NCBI RefSeq assembly: GCF_001751365.1
Contig: NZ_LJGT01000036.1
Location: forward strand, 1 to 64,000
DNA length: 64,000 bases
Direction: 5' to 3'
Source: Streptomyces abyssalis
GTDB taxonomy: Bacteria; Actinomycetota; Actinomycetes; Streptomycetales; Streptomycetaceae
Shown here: piece after piece, positions 53,721-62,220 of the stretch
Numbering within the stretch: the first letter of the stretch is position 1
Layout of the letters: each line of letters opens with the position of its first letter
Program-made: the position numbers and the translations under genes
The notes under the pieces: generated by a model
What the model saw: only the letters and a program-made list of their open reading frames with translations
Told to the model about the DNA's origin: nothing
Databases searched by the model: none

Positions 53721-54920
53721 GTGCGCCGGTTTCGGGGGGTCGCAGGGATGACGTCACCTGTGCTCGGGTCGTCCGCGGTGCGTGAACGGGAGAGCGGCGC
53801 CGCCGACGTGACAGGGGTACTCGTACTGGGTGCCTGCGCGGGCTGGGCACTGATCACGGCCGCGGGACGGGACGCGAGGCCGGAGGGGCTGCTCCTCGCG
53901 GTACTCGCGGTGGGTGCCGGTTACGCCACCGGACGCATCGCGGGTTCCGTGCTGCCCGTCGGCGCCGCCGCCGGAGCGGGGGTTGCGGGGGTCTTTCTCG
54001 CCCTTTTCGGGCCGTCGTCCTCGCGCGTCATACCCGGCAGCATCGACTTCGCCGGGCCCGCGGGGCGTTCGGGGGTGACCGCCGCGCTCCTCACGCTGGC
54101 CGTGGGCGCCTTCTGCTGTGCCGCTTGGGCGACCGGGGTGCGTGCCGTGCGGCTGGTCCTGCGCCTGCTGGCGGCCGGAACGGTGGTCTGCGCCCTGCTC
54201 GCCGGCACTCCGGTCGGATTCGCGGCGGCCCTGGCCGTGCTGGTGTGCTCCCTCGCGGCGGGCTCCGTACGGGGGCGGACGGTGTGCCTGGCCACGCTGG
54301 CGCTGGCAGCCGCCGGCGTCACGGGTGTCACCTTCGCGGTGGCACAGGACGGGCTGCCGCGCGGCGCGTACGTCGCACTGCATGAACAACTCACGGATCA
54401 CCGCGTGGAGTTGTGGCGGGACGCCGTCGCGATCACGCGGGCGAATCCGCTGTCCGGCACCGGTCCGGACACGTTCAAGGATCTGAGCGTCACGGCAGGC
54501 GGCAGGGGTCCGGCCGCCGGCACGGCAGGTGGCACGGACACGGAGTCGGACACGGGCACGAGCACGGGCACGGTCACGGTCACGGAGATGAACGCCGGCA
54601 CGGCGCGCTCCGCGGGCACCGGGCAGGGGACGCTCCCCGCGCACGCGCCTGCGCCTTCCGACGGCAAGCCGCACTCCGCTCCCCTGCAGGTCGCCGCCGA
54701 GCAGGGGCTGCCGGGGCTGGCGCTGCTCGCTGCGGCCTTCGGGTGGCTGCTGCTGGCCCTGTGGGCCTCGCCCCGGCCCACGCCCCTCGTACTGACGGCG
54801 GGTGCGGCGCTCGCGGCACTGGCCGCGCTGGCGGCGATAGGCAACGCGCTGAGCTTCACCCAGGTCACTGCGGGCGCCGGCCTTCTCGCGGGCATCGCCT
54901 GCGCGAGAAGGCTCAGCTGA
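53721..54920 (+). CDS. O-antigen ligase/Wzy-like polytopic membrane protein
   Basis: A membrane protein of about 399 residues with roughly ten hydrophobic segments. The motif LWRDAVAITRANPLSGTGPDTF (about 230-251) matches the periplasmic loop signature of the O-antigen ligase/polymerase (Wzy_C) family. The following loop (about 255-300) is a Thr/Gly/Glu low-complexity stretch coded by degenerate CACGG repeats. GTG 53721 has GGAG at nine bases; GTG 53706 and ATG 53748 are alternatives. No sugar-polymer gene cluster surrounds it, so the substrate is unknown. Confidence 0.7.
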   Translation: MRRFRGVAGMTSPVLGSSAVRERESGAADVTGVLVLGACAGWALITAAGRDARPEGLLLAVLAVGAGYATGRIAGSVLPVGAAAGAGVAGVFLALFGPSSSRVIPGSIDFAGPAGRSGVTAALLTLAVGAFCCAAWATGVRAVRLVLRLLAAGTVVCALLAGTPVGFAAALAVLVCSLAAGSVRGRTVCLATLALAAAGVTGVTFAVAQDGLPRGAYVALHEQLTDHRVELWRDAVAITRANPLSGTGPDTFKDLSVTAGGRGPAAGTAGGTDTESDTGTSTGTVTVTEMNAGTARSAGTGQGTLPAHAPAPSDGKPHSAPLQVAAEQGLPGLALLAAAFGWLLLALWASPRPTPLVLTAGAALAALAALAAIGNALSFTQVTAGAGLLAGIACARRLS

Positions 54921-54969
54921 GGCGCGGCGCCGTGACGGTTCCTTCTGTTACGCGGTCGCGGCTGCCCGA

Positions 54970-55028
54970 ATCGGCCGGACCGGCGGGATCGGCCGGACCG
55001 GCGGGATCGCGGGATCGGCGGGATCAGG
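54970..55028. repeat. Tandem 18-bp repeat in a convergent intergenic gap
   Basis: ATCGGCCGGACCGGCGGG occurs twice in perfect tandem (54970-54987, 54988-55005). It is followed by shortened copies ATCGCGGG, ATCGGCGGG and ATCAGGG that run into the end of the racemase-like gene. It may form hairpins (CCGG/CCGG) and could act in termination. Confidence 0.75.
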
Positions 55029-55809
55029 GCGTGACGGCGGCGCCTGCGAGCAGTCTGCCCTCGGTGTAGGTCGCCGCCGGCTCGGGGAGCCTGGCCGTAC
55101 GTCCGCCGAGCAGCACGGTCAGACCGCCGGTCGGGGCGGCACCCGGGTCAGGAGCGGTGCCGATCCTGCGCAGGGCCTGGGCGGCGACCGCCTCGGCCGA
55201 GCCGAAGAGCACGGGCCCGGGCCCGCCTTCCCCGGTCACGGCCGCGCGGATGCGTCCGCCGACGAGTTCGTAGTGGGTGCACCCGAGGACGACGGCGCGC
55301 ACGCCGCGCGGGGTCAGCGCGGCGGCCGCGCCGACGGCGACGCCGATGGCGTGCTCCTGAGCGGTCTCCACGGCGTCGGCGAGGCCGTGGCAGGGCACCT
55401 CGGTGAACTGGGCGTCCCGCCCGAACTCCGCGATGAGCCGCCGCTGATAGGGACTGCCGGTGGTGGCCGGAGTGGCCCAGACGGCGACCGGACCGCCGCC
55501 CTGCGCCGCGGGCTTGACCGCGGGCACCGTGCCGATCACTGGAACGTCGGGCTCCAGTTCCGCGCGGAGAGCGGACAGGGCGTGTACGGACGCGGTGTTG
55601 CAGGCGACGATCAGCGCATCGGGCGCGTGTGCGCGCGCCGCCTTGGCGCATGCCATGGCGTGCGCCGTGATGTCGTCGGCGCTCCGCGGGCCCCAGGGCA
55701 TGCTGCCCGGGTCGCTGGAGAGGACGAGGTCCGCGTCGGGACGCGCTCTGCGTACCGCCGCCGCGGCCGCGAGCAGGCCGATACCCGAGTCCACCAGCGC
55801 GATCTTCAC
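55024..55809 (-). CDS. Aspartate/glutamate racemase-family protein (MurI-like)
   Basis: A 261-residue protein of the Asp/Glu racemase fold. Both catalytic cysteines are seen: Cys70 in ACNTAS and Cys177 in GCTHYE. Asp7 and Ser8 in VDSGIG fit the glutamate racemase active site. The N-terminus differs from canonical MurI (DSGIGLLAAA in place of DSGxGGLT), so this is a paralogue and may not be the cell-wall enzyme. GTG at 55809 is the start by alignment. Divergent from the HpnB-like gene with 108 bp between them. Confidence 0.82.
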   Translation of the reverse strand: MKIALVDSGIGLLAAAAAVRRARPDADLVLSSDPGSMPWGPRSADDITAHAMACAKAARAHAPDALIVACNTASVHALSALRAELEPDVPVIGTVPAVKPAAQGGGPVAVWATPATTGSPYQRRLIAEFGRDAQFTEVPCHGLADAVETAQEHAIGVAVGAAAALTPRGVRAVVLGCTHYELVGGRIRAAVTGEGGPGPVLFGSAEAVAAQALRRIGTAPDPGAAPTGGLTVLLGGRTARLPEPAATYTEGRLLAGAAVTP

Positions 55810-55917
55810 GGCAGGCAACTCTAGTCGATCGGCCGTACGGGCCACGCACCTCCTCCCGCCTCACCGCAGGCCCCGGCGTACCGCCCGTACCGCCCGCCGT
55901 GCGGCAGACTGCGGCGG

Positions 55918-57051
55918 ATGAGCGCGCTGACCTGGATCGCCTCGACATCCCTCGCCGCATGGCTGTGGCTGCTGCTGTGCCAGGCCCGCTTCTGGCGTAC
56001 GGACATCCGCCTGCCGCCCCGCGAGCTCCCGGAGCGCTGGCCGGCGGTGGCCGTCGTGGTGCCCGCGCGGGACGAGGCGGAGGTGCTGCCGATGAGCCTT
56101 CCCGGACTGCTGGCGCAGGAGTATCCGGGACGGGCGGAGATCTTCCTCGTCGACGACGGCTCCGCCGACGGCACCGGCGCCCTGGCCCGGCGCCTCGCCG
56201 CCGAACAGCAGCCGGACGGCCTGCCGTTGACGGTCACCTCCCCCGGCGAGCCGGAGCCGGGGTGGACGGGCAAGCTGTGGGCGCTGCGGCACGGCATGGC
56301 TCTCGCCCGCGAGCGCACCGGCGCCGAGTTCCTGCTGCTCACGGACGCCGACATCGCCCATGCCCCGGGCTCGCTGCGGGACTTGGTGAGCGCCGCGACC
56401 GGTGCCCGTCTGGATCTCCTCTCCCAGATGGCACGGCTTCGGGCCGACAGCGCGTGGGAGCGGCTCATCGTCCCGGCCTTCGTCTACTTCTTCGCGCAGC
56501 TCTATCCCTTCGGCCGGGTCAACCGTCCCGCCTCCCGCACGGCCGCCGCGGCCGGCGGCTGTGTGCTGCTGCACACCGGGGCGGCCGAGCGCGCCCGTGT
56601 ACCGGAGAGCATCCGGCACGCCGTCATCGACGACGTGACGCTCGCTCGTGCCGTCAAGCGGGCCGGCGGGCGGATCTGGCTGGGGCTGGCGGACGGCGTG
56701 GAGAGCGTGCGCCCCTACGACCGGCTGCCGCAGCTGTGGCGGATGGTGGCACGCAGCGCGTACGCGCAGCTCGGGAACAACCCGCTGGTACTGCTGGGAG
56801 CGGTCGCGGGTCTGACGCTGGTGTATCTGGTGCCGCCGCTGACGGCGCTGGCGGGGTCCCCCGTCGGGGCGGCGGCGTGGGCGCTGATGGCTCTGACGTA
56901 TGTGCCGATGCTGCGCTACTACCGGCAGCCGCCGTGGCGGGCACTCGCACTCCCCGTCACGGCGGCTCTGTATCTGCTGATGACGATCGACTCGGCGCTG
57001 CGGCACCACCGCGGGCGCGGTGCCTCATGGAAGGGCCGCACGTACGCGTGA
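55918..57051 (+). CDS. hpnB: Hopene-associated glycosyltransferase HpnB-like (GT2)
   Basis: A 377-residue GT2 protein. An N-terminal hydrophobic anchor is followed by VAVVVPARDEAEV (about 43-55), the nucleotide-sugar DDG (VDDGSADGTG, about 79-88), WTGKLWALRHGMALA (about 119-133) and LLTDADIAHAPG (about 140-151). A C-terminal membrane part follows (VFYFFAQLYPFGRVN, LVLLGAVAGLTLVYLVPPLT). This set is the hallmark of HpnB, which occurs with hopanoid genes in many bacteria. No squalene-hopene cyclase is in the window. The acceptor lipid in this organism is uncertain. Confidence 0.85.
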   Translation: MSALTWIASTSLAAWLWLLLCQARFWRTDIRLPPRELPERWPAVAVVVPARDEAEVLPMSLPGLLAQEYPGRAEIFLVDDGSADGTGALARRLAAEQQPDGLPLTVTSPGEPEPGWTGKLWALRHGMALARERTGAEFLLLTDADIAHAPGSLRDLVSAATGARLDLLSQMARLRADSAWERLIVPAFVYFFAQLYPFGRVNRPASRTAAAAGGCVLLHTGAAERARVPESIRHAVIDDVTLARAVKRAGGRIWLGLADGVESVRPYDRLPQLWRMVARSAYAQLGNNPLVLLGAVAGLTLVYLVPPLTALAGSPVGAAAWALMALTYVPMLRYYRQPPWRALALPVTAALYLLMTIDSALRHHRGRGASWKGRTYA

Positions 57052-57142
57052 TCGCCGCGCCCACGGCGGCAGTTGACGACAGGGAAGCCGACGGACCCCG
57101 CCCTCCGGGGAAGTTCACCCGCGGGAGCTCACTCGCGGGCGC

Positions 57143-58429
57143 TCACTTGCGGCCTCGGGTCCACTGCATGCCCCAGCCGTAGGCAGCGTCGACGGTGCGC
57201 TGCGGGCTGCTGCCGCGCGGGGTGACCAGATAGCGGGCCTCACGCTGCACGACGAGGTCGCCGCCCTCGTTGGTGATCAGTGCGAGCGCGCAGACGTTGG
57301 ACGTCACGGTGCACTCGTCGAGCGAGAACTCCACGGGCGCTCCGTGCTGGGGCTGGAGGGTGACGGTGCCGGCGACGCCCTCGAAGCTGCGGGCCCCCTC
57401 GTAGATCGTGACGAAGACGAGGATGCGGCGCAGGTCCGCGGCGTGGTCGAGGTTGACGGTGAGGTTCTCTCCGGAGGCGACCGCGCCGGTGCGGTCGTCG
57501 CCGTCGAGATGGATGTACGGCGGTTGCTGCAGCGAGCCGAAGGCGTTGCCGAGGGCCTGAACGACGCCCTTGCGCCCGTCGGCGAGTTCGAAGAGCGCGC
57601 ACAGGTCCAGGTCGAGGTCGGAGTATCCGGCGATGGCCTTGCCGAGCTTCTGGCCCCAGCCCGAGAACTGCTTGTGCACCTGCCAGTTGAGATTGACCCG
57701 CAGGACGCCGCCGGAGCCGCCCTGCTTGGTCAGCGAGACGGACGGCGACTGCTTGGTCAGCGTGACCTTGGTGAGCCGCACGGGCGCCCCGCCGGAAGCG
57801 GATGCAGGGGTGGGGGCAGAGGGGGGAGCAGAAGAAGGGGCGGACGCGGTTGCGGCAGCCGCGGCGGGCGCCGAGCCGCGCACCGATGCGCCCGCGTCCG
57901 CCTGTTCGTCAACACTGATCCCGAAGTCCGTTGCCAGACCTGCCAGTCCGCTTCCGTACCCCTGGCCGACCGCGCGGAACTTCCAGCCGCCCTGCCTGCG
58001 GTAGAGCTCACCGAGTACGAACGCCGTCTCAACCGTGGCGTCCGCGCTGTCGAAGCGGGCGATCTCCGCGCCGCCGGACGCGTCCACGAGCCGTACGTAC
58101 AACCCGGGGACCTGCCCGAACGTGCCGCCGTCGGCGGAGGCGGCCAGCACGATCCGGCCGATGTCCGGCTCGACCTTGCCGAGGTCCGCGCCCAGCACGT
58201 CGAGGACGGCGTCCCCTTCGGGGTGCTTTCCCTCGTGCGTCACGGCGCCCGAGGCGTGGCGCGGCTGGTTGTAGAAGACGAAGTCGTCGTCGGACCGGAC
58301 CTTCCCGGATTCCGTCAGCAGCAGCGCGGACGCGTCCACGTCCACGGGGCCCGTCCCGGACCTCCGGCCCACCTCGATACGCACCGTCTCCGCCGCGACG
58401 GACACGTTGCTGCCCTTCTGCATCGTCAT
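57143..58429 (-). CDS. Tandem TerD-domain protein
   Basis: A 428-residue protein with two TerD (tellurium resistance/calcium-binding) domains, at about 1-180 and 232-428, joined by an Ala/Pro/Ser-rich linker at about 190-230. Each domain has acidic loops of the type DLDLDLCALFE and DFVFYNQP that bind calcium. TerD proteins occur in stress and chemical-defence gene sets in streptomycetes; no other ter genes are adjacent. ATG at 58429 has GGAG five bases upstream; ATG 58423 is the alternative. It is divergent from the Pro/Gln-rich gene. Confidence 0.88.
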   Translation of the reverse strand: MTMQKGSNVSVAAETVRIEVGRRSGTGPVDVDASALLLTESGKVRSDDDFVFYNQPRHASGAVTHEGKHPEGDAVLDVLGADLGKVEPDIGRIVLAASADGGTFGQVPGLYVRLVDASGGAEIARFDSADATVETAFVLGELYRRQGGWKFRAVGQGYGSGLAGLATDFGISVDEQADAGASVRGSAPAAAAATASAPSSAPPSAPTPASASGGAPVRLTKVTLTKQSPSVSLTKQGGSGGVLRVNLNWQVHKQFSGWGQKLGKAIAGYSDLDLDLCALFELADGRKGVVQALGNAFGSLQQPPYIHLDGDDRTGAVASGENLTVNLDHAADLRRILVFVTIYEGARSFEGVAGTVTLQPQHGAPVEFSLDECTVTSNVCALALITNEGGDLVVQREARYLVTPRGSSPQRTVDAAYGWGMQWTRGRK

Positions 58430-58648
58430 GCCACTCCACTCCCCCTCGTCGTTCCGCCGTGGCGCCACGGCGGCCTGTTCACCGCGCTCCAGCCGCGACC
58501 GGCACATTCCGTTACAACATCTCGACACGTCCCCGCGACCGTTTTTGCCGGGTTCGCTCGTATTAGTGATGGGGAGTCACGGCAAGCACGAGAAACCGCT
58601 CCTTGACCGGGGTCCCCAACGGCCACATTTTGGGCTTACCTTATGGGC

Positions 58649-59182
58649 ATGACCTCCCCCCGCTACTCCCCTGGCGGCTACTACGCTGGCCCTTCCTACC
58701 CCGACACACCGATCTACGACATGCTCGTGAACGAGCGCGGCACCCCGCAGATCGCTCCCATCCGGGTCCCGTCGGCGTACGAACCGATGCCTTCCCTCGC
58801 CGCACTGCCCCCTGCACTCCCGGCACTTCCCGCCGGCCCGAGTCACCACCAGCAGCACACGCCCCCGCAGGGATACCCGGGCGCCATGGGCCACCAGCCC
58901 CCGCCGCCCGGCATGGCGCATCCCGCGCCCCTGCAGTCGGCTCCGCTGCAGCAGACGCCCGCGCCCTACATTCCGCAGCAGGCACCCCAGCAGCGCGGTT
59001 ATCCGGACCCGCGGCAGCAGCCGCAGCAACAGCCCCCACCGTCGCAGCAGATGCGGCCCGTCGCACCTCCGCGCCCTGCCGCGCCCCGTCCTGCCGCACC
59101 GCGGCCGGCCGCGCCCCGGCAGATGCCGAACTCGTACGACGACCCCTACGGCGGCCACCAGTACCCGGGCCGCGGCTACTGA
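58649..59182 (+). CDS. Pro/Gln-rich low-complexity protein (DUF6643-like)
   Basis: The 177-residue product has a short conserved N-terminus (PDTPIYDMLVNERGTPQIAPIRVPSAYE, about 19-45) and a Pro/Gln/Ala-rich remainder. A RPAAP unit is repeated about four times near residue 145. The last residues (DDPYGGHQYPGRGY) are conserved in the streptomycete family as I recall. No fold can be given for most of the chain, and function is unknown. ATG 58649 is preferred over 58643; the message may be nearly leaderless, as no ribosome site is evident. Confidence 0.75.
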   Translation: MTSPRYSPGGYYAGPSYPDTPIYDMLVNERGTPQIAPIRVPSAYEPMPSLAALPPALPALPAGPSHHQQHTPPQGYPGAMGHQPPPPGMAHPAPLQSAPLQQTPAPYIPQQAPQQRGYPDPRQQPQQQPPPSQQMRPVAPPRPAAPRPAAPRPAAPRQMPNSYDDPYGGHQYPGRGY

Positions 59183-59239
59183 CGGCCACTGACCTGATCC
59201 GGCCGTTCAACTGCCTCACGGTGGTGGGAGGATGGCCGT

Positions 59240-60067
59240 ATGACGTCCGCGTGGCTGGCATCGCTCCACCTCTACCCGGTGAAGGCACTGGCGGGGACCG
59301 AACCTGAGGAGCTCAGGGTCGAGCCGTGGGGCCCGGCCGGGGACAGGCGCTGGATGCTGACGTCTCCGGACGGCAGCCAGGTCACGCAGCGCGAACACCC
59401 ACGTCTCGCACAGGCACGCGCGCTTCCGCTGCCCGGAGGGGGAGTCAGGGTGGCGGCTCCGGGGAGGGAGCCGCTGGAAGCCGGTGTTCCGCCGGCGGGC
59501 CAGGACGTCGTCCCGGTGCGGCTGTTCGGGAAGAAGCTGGAAGTGGCGGCTGCGGACGCGGCGTCGAGCGAGTGGTTCTCGGAGTATCTGGGCACACCCG
59601 TGCGGCTGGTGCACCTGGACGCTCCCGAGCGGCGACGCCCCCTCGACCCGCGGTTCGCACGCGAGGGCGAGACCGTCTCCCTCGCCGACGGCTTTCCCCT
59701 GCTTCTCACCACGGTCTCCTCGCTGGACGCCCTCAACTCGCTGATCGCACAAGGCGATCACGCCGACGAGGGCCCGCTGCCGATGAACCGCTTCAGACCG
59801 AACCTCGTGGTGCGGGGAAGCGCCCCGTGGGCCGAGGACGGCTGGGAGCGGCTCCGCATCGGAGAGATCGTCTTCCGCGTGGTCAAGCCGTGCGGCCGCT
59901 GTGTGGTGACGACGACCGACCAGTCCACGGGCGAACGCGGAAAGGAACCGCTGCGCACCCTCGCCCGCCACCGTCGCTTCGGGGACCAGTTGGTATTCGG
60001 TCAGAACCTGGTCCCGGAGCATACGGGCAGGGTGCGCAGCGGCGACTCGGTAGAGGTGCTCGCCTAG
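59240..60067 (+). CDS. MOSC-domain protein
   Basis: A 275-residue protein with an N-terminal MOSC-associated beta-barrel domain (about 1-105, SLHLYPVKALAG) and a C-terminal MOSC domain. The likely catalytic cysteine motif KPCGRC is at about 216-221, followed by TTTDQSTG. MOSC domains carry sulfur or molybdenum cofactor in sulfur-transfer and amidoxime-reduction systems. The function of the stand-alone streptomycete type is unproven. The ATG has GGGAGG about seven bases upstream. Confidence 0.9.
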   Translation: MTSAWLASLHLYPVKALAGTEPEELRVEPWGPAGDRRWMLTSPDGSQVTQREHPRLAQARALPLPGGGVRVAAPGREPLEAGVPPAGQDVVPVRLFGKKLEVAAADAASSEWFSEYLGTPVRLVHLDAPERRRPLDPRFAREGETVSLADGFPLLLTTVSSLDALNSLIAQGDHADEGPLPMNRFRPNLVVRGSAPWAEDGWERLRIGEIVFRVVKPCGRCVVTTTDQSTGERGKEPLRTLARHRRFGDQLVFGQNLVPEHTGRVRSGDSVEVLA

Positions 60068-60227
60068 ACAATGCCTCGCGGCATCAGGGAGGTGCCTGGG
60101 CGAGCCCCTCCTCTCCGGCTCTTCCGGGATTCCCGGCGCACCTGGTGCCGTGGCGGATGTGCGCCGGTGTGTCCCTTCCGCCGGTGTCCTCACGGCCTCG
60201 GCGGGTGTCCTCGCGGCCTGCCGCCGT

Positions 60228-60632
60228 TCAGCCGCCGTCCTCCTCCATCAGCCGCGAGCGGATCAGGAACCGGACGCCTTCCGGTGCTTCCAGCGAGAAG
60301 CCGCTGCCACGTCCCGGCACCACGTCGACCGTGAGGTGTGTGTGGCTCCAGTACGCGAACTGGCTGGCCGACATCCAGAACGGCACCGGCTCGTCGACGC
60401 CGTCCACCGCCAGCCGCCCGAGCAGCACGTCGGAATCGCCCGTGCGCAGCTCGCCGAGCTGGTAACACATCGGAGAGCTGCCGTCGCAGCAGCCGCCCGA
60501 CTGGTGGAACATCAGCGGCCCGTGCTGCTGCGTCAGCCGCCGGATCATCGTGGCGGCCTCCTCCGTGAAGCCGACCCGCTCCGGCACGGGGGCCGCCGTG
60601 CGTTCCCCCTCCGCCTGGTCCGCTGACGACAT
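60228..60632 (-). CDS. DUF779 protein linked to acetaldehyde dehydrogenase
   Basis: A 134-residue DUF779 protein. It carries the family cysteine motif GGCCDGSSPMC at about 47-57 and the FWMSASQFAYWSHTHL segment at about 85-100. DUF779 genes usually follow ExaC/AldA-type acetaldehyde dehydrogenase genes and may act in redox or substrate handling. Here the ATG overlaps the dehydrogenase stop by one base (TGATG), which signals strict translational coupling. Function not established; the call rests on sequence and context. Confidence 0.88.
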   Translation of the reverse strand: MSSADQAEGERTAAPVPERVGFTEEAATMIRRLTQQHGPLMFHQSGGCCDGSSPMCYQLGELRTGDSDVLLGRLAVDGVDEPVPFWMSASQFAYWSHTHLTVDVVPGRGSGFSLEAPEGVRFLIRSRLMEEDGG

Positions 60633-62155
60633 CAGAAGAACCCGAGCTTCTTCGGCGAGTAGCTCACCAGCAGGTTCTTGGTCTGCTGGTAGTGATCGAG
60701 CATCATCCTGTGGTTCTCGCGGCCGATGCCGGACTGCTTGTACCCGCCGAACGCGGCGTGCGCCGGATAGGCGTGGTAGCAGTTCGTCCACACGCGCCCG
60801 GCCTGGATGGCGCGTCCCGCACGGTAGGCCGTGTTGCCGTCGCGGCTCCATACGCCGGCGCCGAGGCCGTAGAGGGTGTCGTTGGCCGTCGCCATGGCGT
60901 CGTCGAAGTCGGAGAAGCCGGTGACGGCCACGACCGGCCCGAAGATCTCCTCCTGGAAGACGCGCATGCTGTTGCTGCCCTCCAGGATGGTGGGCCGCAC
61001 GTAGTAGCCGCCCTCCAGCTCGCCGCCCAGCTCGGCACGTGTGCCGCCGGTCAGCGCCTTGGCGCCTTCCTGCTTGCCGATGTCGAGGTAGGAGAGGATC
61101 TTCTCCATCTGGTCGTTGGACGCCTGCGCGCCGACCATCGTCTCGGTGTCCAGCGGGTGCCCCTGGACGATCTTCTCCGTACGGGCGACGCCCGCGTCGA
61201 GGAAGTCCCGGTAGTGGCCCTGCTGGATGAGGGCGCGCGACGGACACGTGCACACCTCGCCCTGGTTGAGGGCGAACATCGTGAAGCCTTCCATCGCCTT
61301 GTCGTAGAAGTCGTCGTCGGCGGTGGAGACGTCGTCGAAGAAGATGTTCGGGCTCTTGCCGCCGAGTTCGAGCGTGACGGGCTTGAGGTTCTCCGAGGCG
61401 TACTGCATGATCAGCCGGCCCGTGGTGGTCTCGCCGGTGAAGGCGACCTTGGCCACCCGGGGGCTGCTGGCCAGCGGTTTGCCCGCCTCCGCGCCGAAGC
61501 CGTTGACGATGTTGACGACGCCGGGCGGCAGCAGGTCGGCGACCAGGCTCATGAAGAAGTGCACGGAGGCCGGGGTCTGTTCGGCCGGCTTGATGACGAC
61601 CGCGTTGCCGGCGGCCAGCGCCGGCGCCAGCTTCCACACGGCCATGAGGATCGGGAAGTTCCACGGAATGATCTGGGCGACGACGCCGAGCGGTTCGTGG
61701 AAGTGGTAAGCGACGGTGTCCTCGTCGATCTCCGACAGTGACCCTTCCTGCGCCCTTATCGCTCCGGCGAAGTAGCGGAAGTGGTCGATGGCCAGGGGAA
61801 TGTCGGCGGCCAGGGCCTCGCGTACGGGCTTGCCGTTCTCCCAGCTCTCCGCGACGGCGAGTTCCTCGAGGTGGTCCTCCATGCGCTGGGCGATCCGGTT
61901 GAGCACCGCGGCGCGTTCGGCCGCCGGCGTGCGCGCCCAGCCGGGTGCCGCGTCGTGCGCCGCGTCGATGGCACGTTCCACGTCCTCGGCCGTGCCACGG
62001 GCGATCTCCGTGAAGGACGCTCCTGTGACGGGTGTGGGGTTCTCGAAGTAGCCGCCCTGTTTCGGGGCGACGTAAGTCCCCCCGATCCAGTGGTCGTAGC
62101 GGGACTTGTATTTCATGACGGCCCCGTCGGACCCGGGCGCGGCGTAGCGGCTCAT
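60632..62155 (-). CDS. exaC: Acetaldehyde dehydrogenase (ExaC-type NAD-dependent ALDH)
   Basis: A 507-residue ALDH. Catalytic residues: Asn166 in PWNFP, Glu263 in LELGGKS, and nucleophile Cys302 in GEVCTC. The [12 protein letters not shown] start and [14 protein letters not shown] motif are typical of ExaC-like acetaldehyde/ethanol-pathway enzymes. The ATG at 62155 has GGGAGG five bases upstream. It sits between its likely regulator (GAF protein, 65 bp upstream) and DUF779, forming an operon. A betaine-aldehyde or other aldehyde substrate is possible, but the DUF779 neighbour supports acetaldehyde. Confidence 0.92.
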   Translation of the reverse strand: MSRYAAPGSDGAVMKYKSRYDHWIGGTYVAPKQGGYFENPTPVTGASFTEIARGTAEDVERAIDAAHDAAPGWARTPAAERAAVLNRIAQRMEDHLEELAVAESWENGKPVREALAADIPLAIDHFRYFAGAIRAQEGSLSEIDEDTVAYHFHEPLGVVAQIIPWNFPILMAVWKLAPALAAGNAVVIKPAEQTPASVHFFMSLVADLLPPGVVNIVNGFGAEAGKPLASSPRVAKVAFTGETTTGRLIMQYASENLKPVTLELGGKSPNIFFDDVSTADDDFYDKAMEGFTMFALNQGEVCTCPSRALIQQGHYRDFLDAGVARTEKIVQGHPLDTETMVGAQASNDQMEKILSYLDIGKQEGAKALTGGTRAELGGELEGGYYVRPTILEGSNSMRVFQEEIFGPVVAVTGFSDFDDAMATANDTLYGLGAGVWSRDGNTAYRAGRAIQAGRVWTNCYHAYPAHAAFGGYKQSGIGRENHRMMLDHYQQTKNLLVSYSPKKLGFF

Positions 62156-62220
62156 CTCTGCCTCCCCTTGGTGCGGGCGGCCCGCCGCATCCCTTCGGCG
62201 GGCTCGATCTGCGGCAGAGA

